A DNA stretch of 64,000 nt, taken from positions 24,763,368 to 24,827,367 of the forward strand of contig JABBOT010000005.1 of the NCBI GenBank assembly GCA_016165875.1, written 5' to 3'. The notes under the pieces were generated by a model, which saw nothing but the letters and a program-made list of their open reading frames with translations, ran no database searches and was not told the DNA's origin. A program made the translations under genes and the position numbers. This stretch comes from Acanthopleura granulata. Its lineage: Eukaryota; Mollusca; Polyplacophora; Chitonida; Chitonidae. This document shows positions 26,401-41,400 of this stretch, piece by piece. The first letter of the stretch is position 1. The number at the start of each line of letters is the position of its first letter.

Positions 26401-29400
26401 TGGTGTAACTTTCGTTTTTTTCAAAATTTGCGCATTTCAAATCAGTGTCCAAAACTGCATCAGATAGGACAATTTCCGACAGTTAAATCCTTAATAGTTT
26501 AGAAAATATTTTCAAGAAACAAGTTTTTGGTCACATGACATATTCACTCAATAGCGTTCTTTAAAAGATGTCAGTGGAGAAAGGAATCGTTACAACCCTG
26601 AACGTACCTAGGCTTTGTGCGGCTGCAGTTTAAATTCCATTTCAGCCATTTTTTAGAAGATTTTTAAAGGTTTTTATCAAAATCTAATATGGCAGCAAAG
26701 TCACATGATCAAAAGTTTCCAGAAGTTTAGGTACAAAACAACAGGTCTGTAGCTAAAACATATTGAAGTCTCATAGCTGTGCGACTTGCTGTTTTCTCTA
26801 AAAACTTTTTTCACTCTAAAAAATTGGTGGAGAATATTAAGAATAATAATAATCTGAACCAAAACAATAGGGATTCAAGAACCCCTAATTAGATGCCTGA
26901 CAATTTTGAAAACACGGAAAGTGGTATAACCTCATTGTCCACCAGTGTATTTGGACAAAGATCTCTTCAGTCGCACCACACTGCACTTTTCAAAATTGCA
27001 AGTGTTAAACATTCAAAATATATTACTTCCTACTCCCATGTTACATTTACAGTTTGTATATATATGTGTCACAAGAAGGGTAGAGCAAGACAAGCTATAC
27101 CTGTAGTGTACCCATCTTGATCTAAAGCATGATCATCTCTGGTGGCCTGCGGCTTTCTTCCCTGGTCATTGGTCATGCAAACCATTATCAAGTGTGATGA
27201 CTGGCTACCGGGTTTTTTGGCCTAAACAATAAAGGTTAATTCAGACCCCTAGGTAGACATATTTGGCCTCTGGTAAAATACTTATCAACAAAATTCCGTC
27301 AAGTGAACAACCTACTGTAAAATATTTTCCTATATTTATATTTTCTGTTTAGTGCTCCCGATTTTCTTGTAGGCCCAGCTGGTGGCCGTGGTATAAGTGA
27401 TATATTTTTGAGTATGGCATGAAACACCAAGTAAATAAATTTTCTCCAGTTAGTTCAGTCCAAAATGTATACAGACTAGCTCTCTTTTGTATAATTTAAC
27501 TGGTAGCATATTTTAGTCATGTTTAGTGCAAAATACACATCATAAGCTGCTGTTTCCATTCACGAAAAACCTGCGGCATTTGGACGCCGCATGGCAGGAT
27601 GCTTGACCTAATAGGCCTTTGCCCCCAAGAAGGTCTTTCTACCATGCCCCTCTTAATTGCTGGCTAGACGTCTGTAATTTACGACAAGATTTATGAACAA
27701 GTTTTTATCTTGATACACATATGTATATCCATTTAAGAACACTGACCATAATCCCATTAGGGATCCTGTCTGGACACACATAATGGAAAGTAGTCGGGGA
27801 AGGGGTGATATCCCTATCTGCTGGACATTCCCTTGAGCAGTGAATTTGCTGGTTGCTCCTCCTTAGCAGATCCACAGCCACATGTACCTGAAAAAGGGTG
27901 GTGGTTTCTACCTAGTTTCGTCATTGCTCTACCTAGTTTTCTCCATCATAAACTGAACTGTTCAATTATTGTAGACATAAAATCATTTTGAGAATAGCAT
28001 TCAGCCATTATCTGATATTAAAGGAACAAATACATAAACACCCGGGGGAAGGGGGGAATTGAATTGGATATCGGACCCTGTAAATTGAACTTGCTCTTAT
28101 ATATATAGATGTAGGTTATAGTTGGAAAATATATAAATAAATAGCAGGTGCTGATGCATGACAGCGGAACCTGGTGGTGAGGCCAGCTTTAAAAATATCT
28201 TTTTTGGGTGTAACGCAACTGCCTTCCGAAAAGGACCCTACTCCGACATTTGCAGTGGTGTTTTGATGAAAGCTTTTTTTGCTTTTCTGACCATGTTAGT
28301 TTAAGATTCCTATCTTTTTCAATAGCCAGATTAGTAATAAGAAAACAAGGATTTTTTTGGCATAGGGTCGAATTACGCCCAACCATATTTTAAGGATGGC
28401 CTAACCAACACATTTACCAGTTCTGCAGCTCCCAGTTTCTTATGAAGCCTACACACGTGTAGTTTATATTGATTAAAATTCCATATTGTTTTCCAGTTAT
28501 TTGGCAACCAAGTTTTCTCATATCCATGTATTTAATTGAATATTTTGAAGAAGAAAAATATGAAGGAAAAAACAGAAAAAAAACATTTGTTAGTACACAT
28601 AATACAGGTATTTGCATGAAGATCCAAATTACATAATACTGATATATATATATCCCTTGTTTACATACAATACATGTATATAAATATTGCAAAAGATCTG
28701 CTGACTGAGTTAAGCTTTTAAAGGCGAAAAGTCAAAAACAGCAGAAAAAAAACTGAATATGTTTGAACATCCAGATTACATATATACCAGGACCTCAACC
28801 ATGTGTACAAGCAATACACCTATGTAAACATTGCATAACTTAAGATGAGCAAATTGGGGTAACCTTAGGTCATGCTCCGATAGCTTCAGTGTCTGTACAC
28901 CTGGATTTGCATTCAGGCCTATTGTAAACATGGGAGAGTTTTGTACCTGTAGCCTGATATACAGGTAGTCCCTGCACCGTTCCTCCAAATTACATAATAC
29001 TGATATATATATATCCCTTGTTTACATACAATACATGTATATAAATATTGCATAAGATCTGCTGACTGAGTTAAGCTTTTAAAGGCGAAAAATCAAAAAC
29101 AGCAGAAAAAAAACTGAATATATTTGAACATCCAGATTACATATATACTAGAACCTCAACCATGTGTACAAGCAATACACCTATGTAAACATTGCATAAC
29201 TTAAGATGTGCAAATTGGGGTAACCTTAGGTCATGCTCCGATAGCTTCAGTGTCTGTACACCTGGATTTGCATTCAGGCCTATTGTAAACATGGGAGAGT
29301 TTTGTACCTGTAGCCTGATATGCAGGTAGTCCCTGCACCGTTCCTCAGGTAAATTGTACACAGTCATAGTTGTGAAAGGCACAAATTCCCATGCATCAGA

Positions 29401-32400
29401 CCATTCCCTTTCATCTATTGTACATGAAAAACATGAGGCCTCTCCATAAAGACGTAAATGTCATTGCTAAATCTCTGCCGTTCACAAGGAAACCCGAGAG
29501 CTGTTTGTGTTGTTGTGTTGATAATAGATGCAGTCAGGTGTGACCGACGCAAATGACTGTTTTTGAGGTGTGTGGGGTGAGTGTGGGTAGGGTGACATGG
29601 GGAGATACCTTTTCTACTGGGTTGTTCAGGTATGAACACATTCCTGACCCACCAGTCGGACCAGAAAGTGGCAGCCCAGTCTAGTGGGGGAATTCAGGAC
29701 AGGTGTATTTCTGTGCTCACCTGTGTATACCTACCTGTACCATATAAACAGCCTACTGGGGCCTACCTGAACAGTTTTACTACACCTGTATAATATATTA
29801 CTCCTGGAGTTAATCGCACGAGTGTATGGTACTGTGCTTATGCATACGTACTTGAGGACATAGGCATCCATTTGAGCTGTTTTAACCCACGTATTGGCAA
29901 CTGGGTTTTTTGTTTTTTATCCCAGGTGCCCACATTCAAGGTGATCTGTGCTACCCGTGTGTTTGTGTTTACCTGAGAAGCGCAGACAGGTGTAAGTTTT
30001 TATCATGGCAGTGGTACCTATCCGCTACAGTAAGACTGAGGAGCCTGGTGCTGATAATACACTGGCTCAGGCGAACAAAGCCTTTGAGCCAGATAAAGTG
30101 GAGATTAACGGCAATGTTAAAGCAGCTACTATTTCTCCCTCAGACTTAGATGTGCTGAGGCCGGCCGAGTCACAGTGGACGACCGTATCCTCGGAGCCGG
30201 TCAAACTGCGGATGTCAGAGAGCGGACCGTGTGCGGAGAAACCGAGGACAGTGGCCAGCGTGCTTCTGGAAACCGTGAGAAACCATTCCACCCGGATTGC
30301 CTTAGGTGAGTTTAACCTGATACTTGATCCTGAAATGTTTTACAAATGTGCTGGAATTGGCACTACATAGGAAAAAAAAAAAAAGAAAAAAAATCTGATT
30401 ATTTAAGCTCATTGCATACTGTACCTTAATTACTGTATTTTACCTAAAATTTTGCCTGATGCTTAAACTTACATTTTCTCAGCAGGGTAATACCCTACCT
30501 TCCAACCAGAGCGAAAACCGCAGGATTTTTTTTTTTTTTTTTTTTAATTTTTTTTATTGAAAAAGTACCGAACTTTGTTTGGTTAGCATAACCATAATTT
30601 GCTTTTGATGTACATATTTATTCTTCATTCCAATTGAAAAAGAAAAGGATAACACTCTGTCCAGCCTACTCTTTCTGTCATTCCTATGTGTATACTGCCC
30701 CTTGTTGAACTGGCATATTACACGCCACATAATAAAATATTCTAACCACATAGAAGTCATCCACGTATGTGTATGTCATTTGTAATACTACAAAGGCATT
30801 TATATTTTGATTAAATAGGTCGGTATTTACTATTCTGTGTCAAGTTCATTCCAACAATATAGCTTTGTGACCTATGAATAAATTTCAGAGAGAGTTTACA
30901 TTCTCGTGAAAAATGTATTTACATGTGCCTGTTGTTGTAAACTTGTGGGATTCATCAGTGACTCCATGGTGTGTAAACCATGTTTGATGTGTGAATTGTC
31001 CCCTCAGCTGTGTAGAGTGTGCACATCTACATGTAGTGTATATTCTCACAGTATTAAAGAACACTCCTCTCCATTGAGGGATTTCATTAAATTCTGTGGT
31101 AGAAAATAAAACTTGTAATTCTGAAAATCTGACAATAGAAAAAAATGTTGATGGACATGCATGGGGAATTCATATAAAAAGTTATTGAAGGTTGCAGTAA
31201 ACTGCAGTCAAATAAAGAAATAAATTATTTAGGAGGAAAGAAAAAATCTATATCCTTTGTAAATATCCTATGCCAGCATACCATGCATTGTTAAACACTT
31301 CCCTAAGCTATGAGTGTGACAAAACAAGGATACAGTATAATGTGATAATATGTCATGGAAACAGTCATCACCAATGTCACCCAATGTCTCCAGGCTGTAT
31401 CTCAACTGCGTGTTTTCATCTGGTACCAATATTGTCCTCTGTTTGCTACATGAAGTAGTTGTCAGTACTTCAAGGTTGTTTGCTGGTCAAACTGTGCTGT
31501 TCAAATAATATTTGTGTTTTTGTGGTGCAAATTTAGCGGTAGATACAGGATGTAAGTACAGTGGTCTAATCTGGAGTGCGTGTGCTTGTAATTTCCTCAT
31601 CTTATGGGGTCAAAAACACAACCCCAAATAAACATACACATGGATGCAAGCAATTGGTTATTCACCCGCTCACCTGAATCTGAGTCACAGTTTCCAGGAC
31701 ACCCACGTTTATACATGATTGGTCCTCGCTACTGTTGACTTGATGGTTGTTAGGTCACTAATATTGCAGTGATTGGTACCTGGCTAACATTGTCTTGATT
31801 GGTACCTTGCATGTGTGGTAGGTGACACTGTCCAGTGGCCTAGCCTGTAGTATGTGGTACTCTGTGAGTCAGTCCTTATCTGGCTGACCTTTGGACTTGT
31901 CACGTAGGTGTGAAAGGTATTTCTTCCTCCCTCCAGTGACTGCAGACAATGAAGGCACTCAAAGAGCTTTGTTATACAGTCCTGTCTGCATACTATTAAG
32001 GCCAGGCAGCTTGACCTAGCCAGATCTGACCAGTGGTGGGCTGTGAATGTCCCAATGGCCATGAGACCAAAGGTCTGTGGATGGGTACTGTACCCCAGTT
32101 GAAAAACTTCACCTCTGCTGTCCACATTCTTAGGTGTCTTTTCATTATGACCCTAACTTCACCCTAGTCTTGTTTGTTAAAACCTCTATCGCCAACTGTA
32201 TTCACCCACTGGGAATTCAGAAGTTAAAATGCAAAATGTATCGCAAGACACATGATCTGGTGTATCAAATTAAGTTGTGGAGAAATCCCCCTACCGCCAC
32301 CCCCACCCCTCCACTCACCTTTCTGATTCTGTGTCATCTTAATTTCCTTGTTCATCAAGGTAGGACGTGAATGCAATTGCAGGTATACATTAAGTAGAGT

Positions 32401-35400
32401 ATCCTGCTCCCATCCATAGAACAGAGACCAAGAATTAAGGTTTACTAACAGGCTAATAGTTAGGCTACAGGTACATGACAAGATCACACCTGATACATTT
32501 AAGGGGTGTCCATAAAAGTTTTTTTTTGTTTTTTTTTTTGTTTGGTTTGATTGATTTCTTACTTGTAAGCAGAAAATCAAGTGTCAACATCAAGAATGTC
32601 ATTTCAGATGCTTCTGAAAGCATATTTCTACCAGCTAAACTTGTTTTAGAACAGAAAATTTATTTATGAACAAAAATGGTAACATAATTAAAACATAAAC
32701 CTCCTTTCGGATTTTTGATAATAAGCAATTTTAGTTAACTAAATTTTGAACCTACAAAGTAAAATGATAAATGAGCTGTAATATGTATTATTCCTAGATG
32801 TAATTTACACTATATGAAAGACCAGTTGTTTCCGTGAGAAAGTGCCTCATCATAAGCAACCTGTTTACATTGAGACATGGAATTAAATGGATGAAGGGCA
32901 TGTGAGGAATGCTGTTATCAAGATGGACTTTGACGGTGAATTAGTCTTTGTTGGCTGAATGTTTGGGTTGTTCAGACACAGTTTTAGCACTCTCAGCCTA
33001 CACCAGGAATGTTCCACCCCACACTATCCATGTTTATCTCTATGTTCATACCCCCGGTAATTACATGTTGACAACATCCTTGAGTAGGGCCCCTTCCTAA
33101 AGCGGTACACTTTGTCCCCAGCAGAGATAAGTGCTGTATCATTCTATAGGTCGATTAGATAACAAAAACTGTTGGCACCAGACATTGGACTTTGAGACTT
33201 TCTTGGTATGTGACTCATTGAGACATATTATGCTCATGGTTTCTAGTTTTGCTCTGATAAAGTTCTTCAGCTTTGTCCTGGACCGCGTTGGTGGTCTAGT
33301 GTTTAGAGCACCGGCCTAGAGATCAATACATCCAGGTTTAAGCCCGGATCGGGTCATAGCGAAGACTTTAAAAATAGTACTTGCTGCTGCCTCACTTGGT
33401 GCCCAGCAGTGAGAAGTTAGAACAAAGAAACAGGACCAGTGAGTCCGGTGTCAGTATAATGTCACTGGGTGGGGTGTCATGTCTGGTGTCTTTCGCATGA
33501 TGTTCAAGTGGTGGCAGCGCTTTGGCGGCATGGACTCCCTCCGCCACAAGAAGACACATTATATACACACACCAGTAGGACTCGTCGTCGTCATAAAACT
33601 GAAATATTGCTAAGTATGACATGAAACCCCAAGCACTCACTCATCTTTCTCCCATAAATTTCAAAATAAAGTCCCCAGCTGTTGCATTCTTGTACTCCGT
33701 ACATTTGATTTCACATCACATCATTTGATAGAAATAATGTGGCTGAATTTCTGCATGCAGATACATTACTATTAGCAGCACTTTACACAATGTCATATTG
33801 CCACACCTTTGGGGAAAAAGATAAATACAGATGCGTATATTAATTTGTTTGTAGTGAAATGAAGCTTGTTTCAAGATATAATGGTTTATGAATTCTGTAA
33901 ATGTGATAATGTGACCTGTTAAATATGGTCACACTGAACACAAGTATACTGGTACATGTAGCAAATCCATCCAGTATTAAAACATTATCTCTTTCTGTTC
34001 TGCCTCAGCTCGCAAGGAAGGCAATACCTGGAAAACCTGGACCTACCAGCAGTATTACGCGGATGTGAGGAAAGCGGCAAAGGGCTTCATAAAGGTACGT
34101 AAACCTCAGATCATTCTATCATGTGATTCATGTTATATATATACTGAGCTTTTATACTGTGTACACGTAGGTTTCCCCTGAGGCTTAATCAGCAAGGTTT
34201 TCCTCCCACCATACTACAGTAGTAGCTCTCGAGTACAGCTTATTAAAAGCATCCGTCTAACCTGTATGCATACTCACTGTGTATGGCCTTTGTTAATGAA
34301 ATGTATTTATGTCACCATTAATTACATGTTTCAGGGTGACTCCAATTTCAGATAAGCAGGTGATTTTTTGCAAGAAAGAAAAAAGTAGGCTTATTTACCA
34401 GTAGTTTCTTTGTTTCCCGTCATGAATTTTTGCGAACCTTTTTAAGAACACAAATGTGGTGAATTCTTAGTATGATCAGCCTTTGGATCCACATGTATTT
34501 AGCTCATTCCAAGAGCATCCTGTAAAGTAAGCTCTGTGTTAATACCTGCTACAGAGAGAAGAGGCTCATACGTATATGTGTACATACTCATAACGTATGA
34601 ACACAACACTGAAGTTAGTTAAAACAAACAAAACCCTTCTTCCATAACTGTTCTTTTAAATGTATGTAAGCTAGGTGTGTATATTGTGAGCATTGTTTAA
34701 TTGCTGTTCTGATTGCCAGCTCGGCCTGGAACCTTACCATGGAGTGGGTATCTTGGGGTTCAACACCCCAGAATGGTTCATCGCCGATCTGGCTGCCATA
34801 TTTGCAGGGTAAGTTTTGTCATATAAAGGGGTTCTCCGTGGCCAAGGAGGTTAGCATTCCAGTGCAGCGTTATGACCCAGAAGCCTCCCATTAATGCGGT
34901 CACTGTGAGTTTGTCCAGCTTATGCTGGTTTTCCTCCCACCATAATGCTGGCCGCCATTGTATAAGGCCGTCATATAATATTTTTGAGTACGGCGTAAAA
35001 CATCAATCAAATAAATAAATCGAATCAAGTGATTGGATCTAGAGCCTTGAGTCTGCGTGCTCAAAGCCAGCTCCCACTAATTTTGGTTTCCGTTAGGGTT
35101 GAGTGAGGTGGTTTGCCAGGTAACTTGAACAGGACAGCAGTTTTCTCTGGACATAACCAAGTTTCTTCTACACATAAAGCTGACAAATCTCAAATAAATA
35201 AGCACCATGAATGTTTTCACTGGGACAGGCCTGCTTGAAGGAGACACTGTCTTGATGTGACAAAAACAAATCTTTAAAACTTTTTCAAACCCCTACCAAT
35301 TAAAGGAAAATATATAAACTGTAATGACCATTTTTTGGTGTGGTTGTTTTGCTCTTGTCAGTGGTTTGGCAGTAGGAATCTACACAACCAATTCGGCGGA

Positions 35401-38400
35401 GGCCTGCCAGTATGTGGCTGAGGACTCGGAGGCCAACGTGATCGTGGTGGAAAACACCCAGCAACTGAAGAAGATCTTACAGGTGAAGGACAACCTGCCC
35501 AATCTGAAGGCTGTCGTTCAGTACAGTGGGGAGATAGAGGATAAACAGCCAGGATTTCTGTACACCGTGAGTACTCGGTCTGCTTGTACGTGTGTCAGAT
35601 CTACAACGTCAGCCTGGTGGCCGCAGTTTATTTGCGCAGGGATACCTGTCCGATGACTATAAGTGACATAAAATTTGGCAAATATCATTAAAAATAACAT
35701 TTGGTTCCGAACCTAGTAATTTCCAGTATAATACATCACCTTGCCTTCCAAGCAAACATAATATATCAACCGTATTTTATGCACAAAAACTTGCAGTGTG
35801 GGAATGATTTTCATTTCTTTGCAAGATATAAGGACCTTTTAGGCGATCAGGTGACAGGGACCTTTTAGGTGAGCAAGTGACAGGACCTTTTAGGTGAGCA
35901 AGTGACAGGACCTTTTAGGCGATCAGGTGACAGGGACCTTTTTAGGTGAGCAAGTGACAGGACCTTTTAGGCGATCAGGTGACAGGGACCTTTTTAGGTG
36001 AGCAAGTGACAGGACCTTTTAGTTGAGCAAGTGACAGTACCTTTTAGGTGAGCAAGTGACAGGACCTTTTAGGTGAGCAAGTGACAGTACCTTTTAGGTG
36101 AGCAAGTGACAGGACCTTTTAGGTGAGCAAGTGACAGGACCTTTTAGGCAATCAGGTGACAGGGACCTTTTAGGTGAGCAAGTGACAGGACCTTTTAGGT
36201 GAGCAGGTGACAGGGTAAAACTGGTGTCATTGCTCTCTTTGTAGTAATACAGAAAGCTGATGGATGGATTTATCAGATATTAGGGGTGTAATGTAATATC
36301 GTACTTGAAACACAGTAAGTTTGATGAAAGAGATGTTATCGTTGATACAAACAACAAAAAAGTACACCATCAAACCGAATTTCTTCAATAAAGATGCTTA
36401 CACATAAACCTTTTATCAGGCATGTATGGCGTTAGGTGCTTGTGTAAGAAACAATCATTTATTACACCTATGTTAATGTACATGTAATTAGCCCCAGTAA
36501 CTTCCATCTACATCTTTTTTTTTTGCTTCACTGAGGATTAAGAGTTTTAAAAGGTGTCGTAATAATTGAGGGAATTCTATGGATTAATTCTACGCTAAGA
36601 AAAAAGCCAAGTGACTCAGAGGAGCTAGTTCAGAGGTCATGCTCGTATTTCCTTGTGCATACTAATCAGTAACATGATGTGAGGAAATGTCATCAGGCCA
36701 GCTGTTTAAGGCCTTACCTACACACATGCTAGCTCCTGCAGATAACTGTGAAAGAAGCAATCTATGTATGTATAGCGATCATGTCCTGTTTTCTCCACAA
36801 CCATTCATCCGATTGACTTCACACATGCGAGTGTATTGCTGAGGACTGGGGCAAATACAGTGTGGGGAATCAAAAAAACATAAATAAAATATGCATATTA
36901 AGGAGTGATGACAGCATGCACAGTTATTTTCAGTTGAGTTATGCCTTTATCATGGTGGGTTTGTACTCTACACCTGCAGTGAGGAATCTCAGAAAGTTTT
37001 GAGTGACTCTTCCTTAGCTATGAAATGGATGCAGTGCGAAGTAGGCATGTCCTTATAGACATGAGGTGTATACCTCACTATGACGTATAGATGTGGTGTA
37101 TATGGGGTGTATACTTCAGTGTGAGGTATAGGTGTGGTGTATATGGGGTGTACACCTCAGTGTGAGGGAAAGATGTGGTGTATTTGGGGTGTATACCTGA
37201 GTGTGAGGCATAGATGAGGTGTAGACTTCATTCTTGATATCCTGGGTGCACTGTACTTCACGTACACCTCATTCATGCCAATGATTACCTCAAGGGTACA
37301 CCTCAGCCGCACAAGTGTACCTCAAGCACACCTTTTTTAGCGTGGCGAGGGGAGGGGGGGAACCGGTGCCATAAATTTAAGCACACCATGTGACAGCTAG
37401 ATAGGATTTATTTTCAGTGTACACCTCTCTAGCCTGTAGTTACCTGTAGTTGATCATCAACCTCATACTTAGAGCAGTCATGGCTGTTGGAAATAGTGCA
37501 TATTGTTGTTCCGTAATTGTGAACATTATCCTAGCTGTTTGCTGTTTTGGTTTATATTCATGGATGGGTAGAAAGGTGATCAACAGCTCTCATTACCTCA
37601 CACTAAACGCACGTACAGCACACTTTGTTTTTAGACTCATCATGCTCACTTCAAACAGCCACAGGTAATCAGGTCAATTGGCAACGTGCCAGACAGAAAC
37701 TAGCCTCCGAGGCTGCTCTGGGTGCATCATTAACGGGTCAATTGTTAGTCAGCAAAGCCTGCTGTTATGGCACGTACTTATCTGAATCTAGTGACATGGT
37801 CAGACCTCGAGATTTGTCCAACCAAGGGAGGAATTCCATCTCGTGTGAATGGTAGTGTTTACGTGCACATTTGTATGTCAAATATTCATAATGGCAGTAT
37901 TTAACCTTACTATGTTATGAATAGATTTGGTGAAATACCTGTATACATTGTGAAGGGAAGATCTAATTCTCACAAGTAGACACATATGCTGACAAAAGGA
38001 AAGCAAGCAAGAAAGGGAAAATTTTCGAAACTGGGATTTTGAGTGTCTGTGTTTTATAAGATTTACAATCTTGCTGCACAGGTCCAGATATACTCCTTTT
38101 AGCAATGTAGTTATACTCTTTTTAACCATTCAGTAATCTCTTTAGCCAAGTATAAATAAAGGCTTAAGCGAAATACATGTACCATTGATACTTGCTGTAA
38201 TTTGCTTTTCAGAGTCAAATAAAAATATTGGTCATCAACAAATTTGAATGTCACATCAGTCTTCCTTTTGCCATTGCATGGCAGTAGGCCTGTAGTACAA
38301 GACAAAATGCTGTCTGTATAGGCAAACCAGTAGTAAGCCATTAGCCTGCCAGTAGTTTGCCCTTGGTGCACTTGTAGGATGACCTTAAAACCAGGGGTAA

Positions 38401-41400
38401 AATTTATCCACAAGCACAGCAGCTGTGAATAAACATACCTGAAAAATGATATGTGAATGATGGTGGAATATGTGTTGGATAAATTTGAACAGGGTGCTAG
38501 TGGTATGGTCTAAAATCTGCAGCCATCAGTGTTTCTACAGTAGCTGTTTGTGTTAAACCTGCATCTCTACACATAGCTTAGAATATGTCACCCAAACATT
38601 CTACATATACATACCTGTGGATAATAATTGGTATGCTGGTTTTTATGATAGCTGTAGAGGTACCTGCAGATTAAGTGTGTGGGCCACTCATCACTTTAAG
38701 CTGGCTTTATTATGGTAATATAAAGGCCCAATGTACTGGAAGAATGTGACAGTTTCATAGTTGTATATATATATGTATATATAAATTTCTGAAGTCATAC
38801 ATCAGGGCCAAAGACCCTGCTAAATATATATGCTCGGAGAAATGGCATAACCAAAAGAATGGGGGAAGTACAAATTCTAAATCCAATAGAATGACACAAG
38901 CTGGTTTGTGGATTATTTTGTAGATATGTATATTAATACTTAGATGTGCAGTTATATAAGATAAGAAAAAGAACACTTACATCATAGCAAACATTAAATA
39001 ATAAGTTACAATAATCTGTGCAGCATAAATTTGCTGTACAGCAGAAGTCGGGTGTTTGATTTACCACCACAAAGATTGTAGTGTACTTTATATTTCATGT
39101 TATTAACATCTTGCCCATGAACACTTAGGGTTCAAGGAATATGGAGTAGAGTTTTAAAAAAGGTTCAGTTCTTTTCATGACATTTGATTTCTTTCACTGT
39201 CAGTTGAAATTACTTTAGATCAGGTATGTGAAATATGTAGGCTGACTAAGATGTGAATGTTTGGAAGGTCAAGTTCTGTTGCGTTTGGTCTAGCCCTCAC
39301 AAGCAGTCATGCATGAGCGATCCAGTCTATGTGCTGGTGGCGCTATCAACTTACCTGTATGTGGGTGTTTACCTCTTCAGCTGCACAGTATTGGACACGC
39401 ACTCTTCATGATCAGCTAAAGCACATGTACTACACAAGACACTTATGTGGTTCTCTCCAGCCCTTATACCGCTTTATCTTGGGTTGTACCATAGGACCAC
39501 AGAAATTGGTGACAATCGTCCAGCCGTATATTTTTTGACATGACACCAACAGGTATATCTACTAAGATATGCCACACTAGTAAAATTGGCAAATTTGTCC
39601 CCAGCTTTGTCTCCAGCTCCAGAGCAGAAGCCTATACTGAAAACTAATCACATCGCCTTAATCTTCCTTTTTGTGAATATTCAAATATTAAATCTAATAT
39701 TTTGTGTAAGTAATAATAATTATGCTCATACATACCCTAAATGACCTCATATTTTGTCCATGACAAAGATGTGTATATTTCAAGATTTCTATTGATTGTA
39801 GAAAAGTGTTTTGAAGATAAGATGATATTCACCTAGAGAAAAGTAAGTTTCAGCTCCAAAAGTAATATTTTGTGGCATTTATTTGCCTCTAAGAATGCTT
39901 CTTTGGAGCCAAATTTTTGCTCATTTACGGTACATTAATTCCATTTTGAGAGTTCTGATGGTGCCATGGATATGCACATCTTTGTGTATTGGGCATACAT
40001 GTGTATTAAAAAAAAAAAGGCATGTTAATTGCAAAACAGGCAAAAATTAAATTGTGTTAAGAGACAGCTTAATTATGTGGCAGTTTACTGAAATAGATGA
40101 CAGCATGAGAGCATGCATCACCTGACAACAGGGTGAGTTTACAACTTGATGGCCAGATAGGTTGTTCAGGTAACACCACAGTTCAGGGCTGTCCCACCTT
40201 GACCCAGCTACTAATGTGTCCTTACACCAGCATCACACCACCCATGAGCTGACATGTCTTGACATACACCGTCAGACAGGTAGGCTTAACATGAGCAATG
40301 TAAATATGTATACTTACTTACGCGTACTTTATGGGTGAAATCTATGAAAGAAATGAGATTGCAGTTACATATTTGTAAGTGATTGCCAATGTTCGCAATG
40401 AGAAAAAGGCTTCTTTGTCTGGGCAGACAACAATGTAATTTAACACCCTGTCACGTGGTATCTGTATAACATTTGAAGTGTTAAATTGTAAATCATTTGC
40501 CATAATACAAGTGGGGATTGATCAAGTTCATCATGTCTGTGGCCTGGTACAGTATTGTTCATTCCATGACAACTAAGCTGATAACAGTGAATTATAGAGA
40601 AAACTAGCCTTCAGCTAGTGAGAGCTTAGCTGTTAGACTAGGGTACATGGCCATCATGATTTATCGCTGGTACCTGGGTGTGAGTGTGACAAAATGCCCC
40701 AGTCTGCCTCTTATCATTTTGAACACCTTGGATCAAAGCCAGGTGTCAGGTATGTACCGATACCAGTGTTGATTTATGATCAATTATGCTTCTGTCTCAA
40801 GTTAACAATTGAGCATCATTCGTGGCCTAGCCATCCAGTGTGTTCTCCTAGGTGACCACTATGAGTTTTGTGCTAGGTTATACGCACTCGGTGAGGTGCT
40901 GTGGTTTTCTCTAGGACCCTCTAGTTCTGGTCTTTTCCTATATACTCCCAAGCTCATCTTTTGAATGGATAATTCTGGCAGAACATTTAACTATTTATGG
41001 TTATTAGTAACCTTCTATAAATTTTCATTATCATTATATGCCACTGACAAGACTGTGGTGTGTAAATAGGATATTATATTGTCTATGAAGAAATCCATCT
41101 CTTTCAGAAGTCTCTTACAGAACCCTCATAACCCACCTCATTTGTGGTGTATGTGGAGTGAAGATAAGATGTGTCCACGTAATGTGCAAATTAGAACCTG
41201 ATGTACACAACTTTTGTACGTGTAGATCACTCATCTGAAAACTGTAACAGTTGCTATCTGAAGGCAGGGGCATGTTTGGAGCAGGTTGTGATCCATGCAC
41301 ATAATGTTAATCTTCAATCTTTTCAACCACAAAAGCGCTTTTTTCTGTGGAATTTATGCATACAAAGATTACGAAAATGATGCTGTGTGTGTTTAAACAC

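Larger units (their letters stand above)
21365..30011 (+). other. Intron 2 of the ACSBG2-like coding region
   Basis: This 8.6-kb intron holds a DR1-like motif (23291-23302), a diverged tandem pair (about 25382-25600 and 25718-25925), a SINE tail fragment (27365-27440) and the 361-bp duplication (28624-29346). Between 25900 and 26900 it has low-complexity, repeat-like sequence that I cannot assign. Confidence 0.55.

Noticed and set aside
28776..29382. Minus-strand frames of 70 and 81 codons with matching peptides
   Set aside because: The match follows from the recent 361-bp DNA duplication, so it is not independent evidence of coding.
29910..30149. 79-codon plus-strand frame beginning before exon 3
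   Set aside because: It is out of frame with the conserved exon 3 protein and stops inside that exon.
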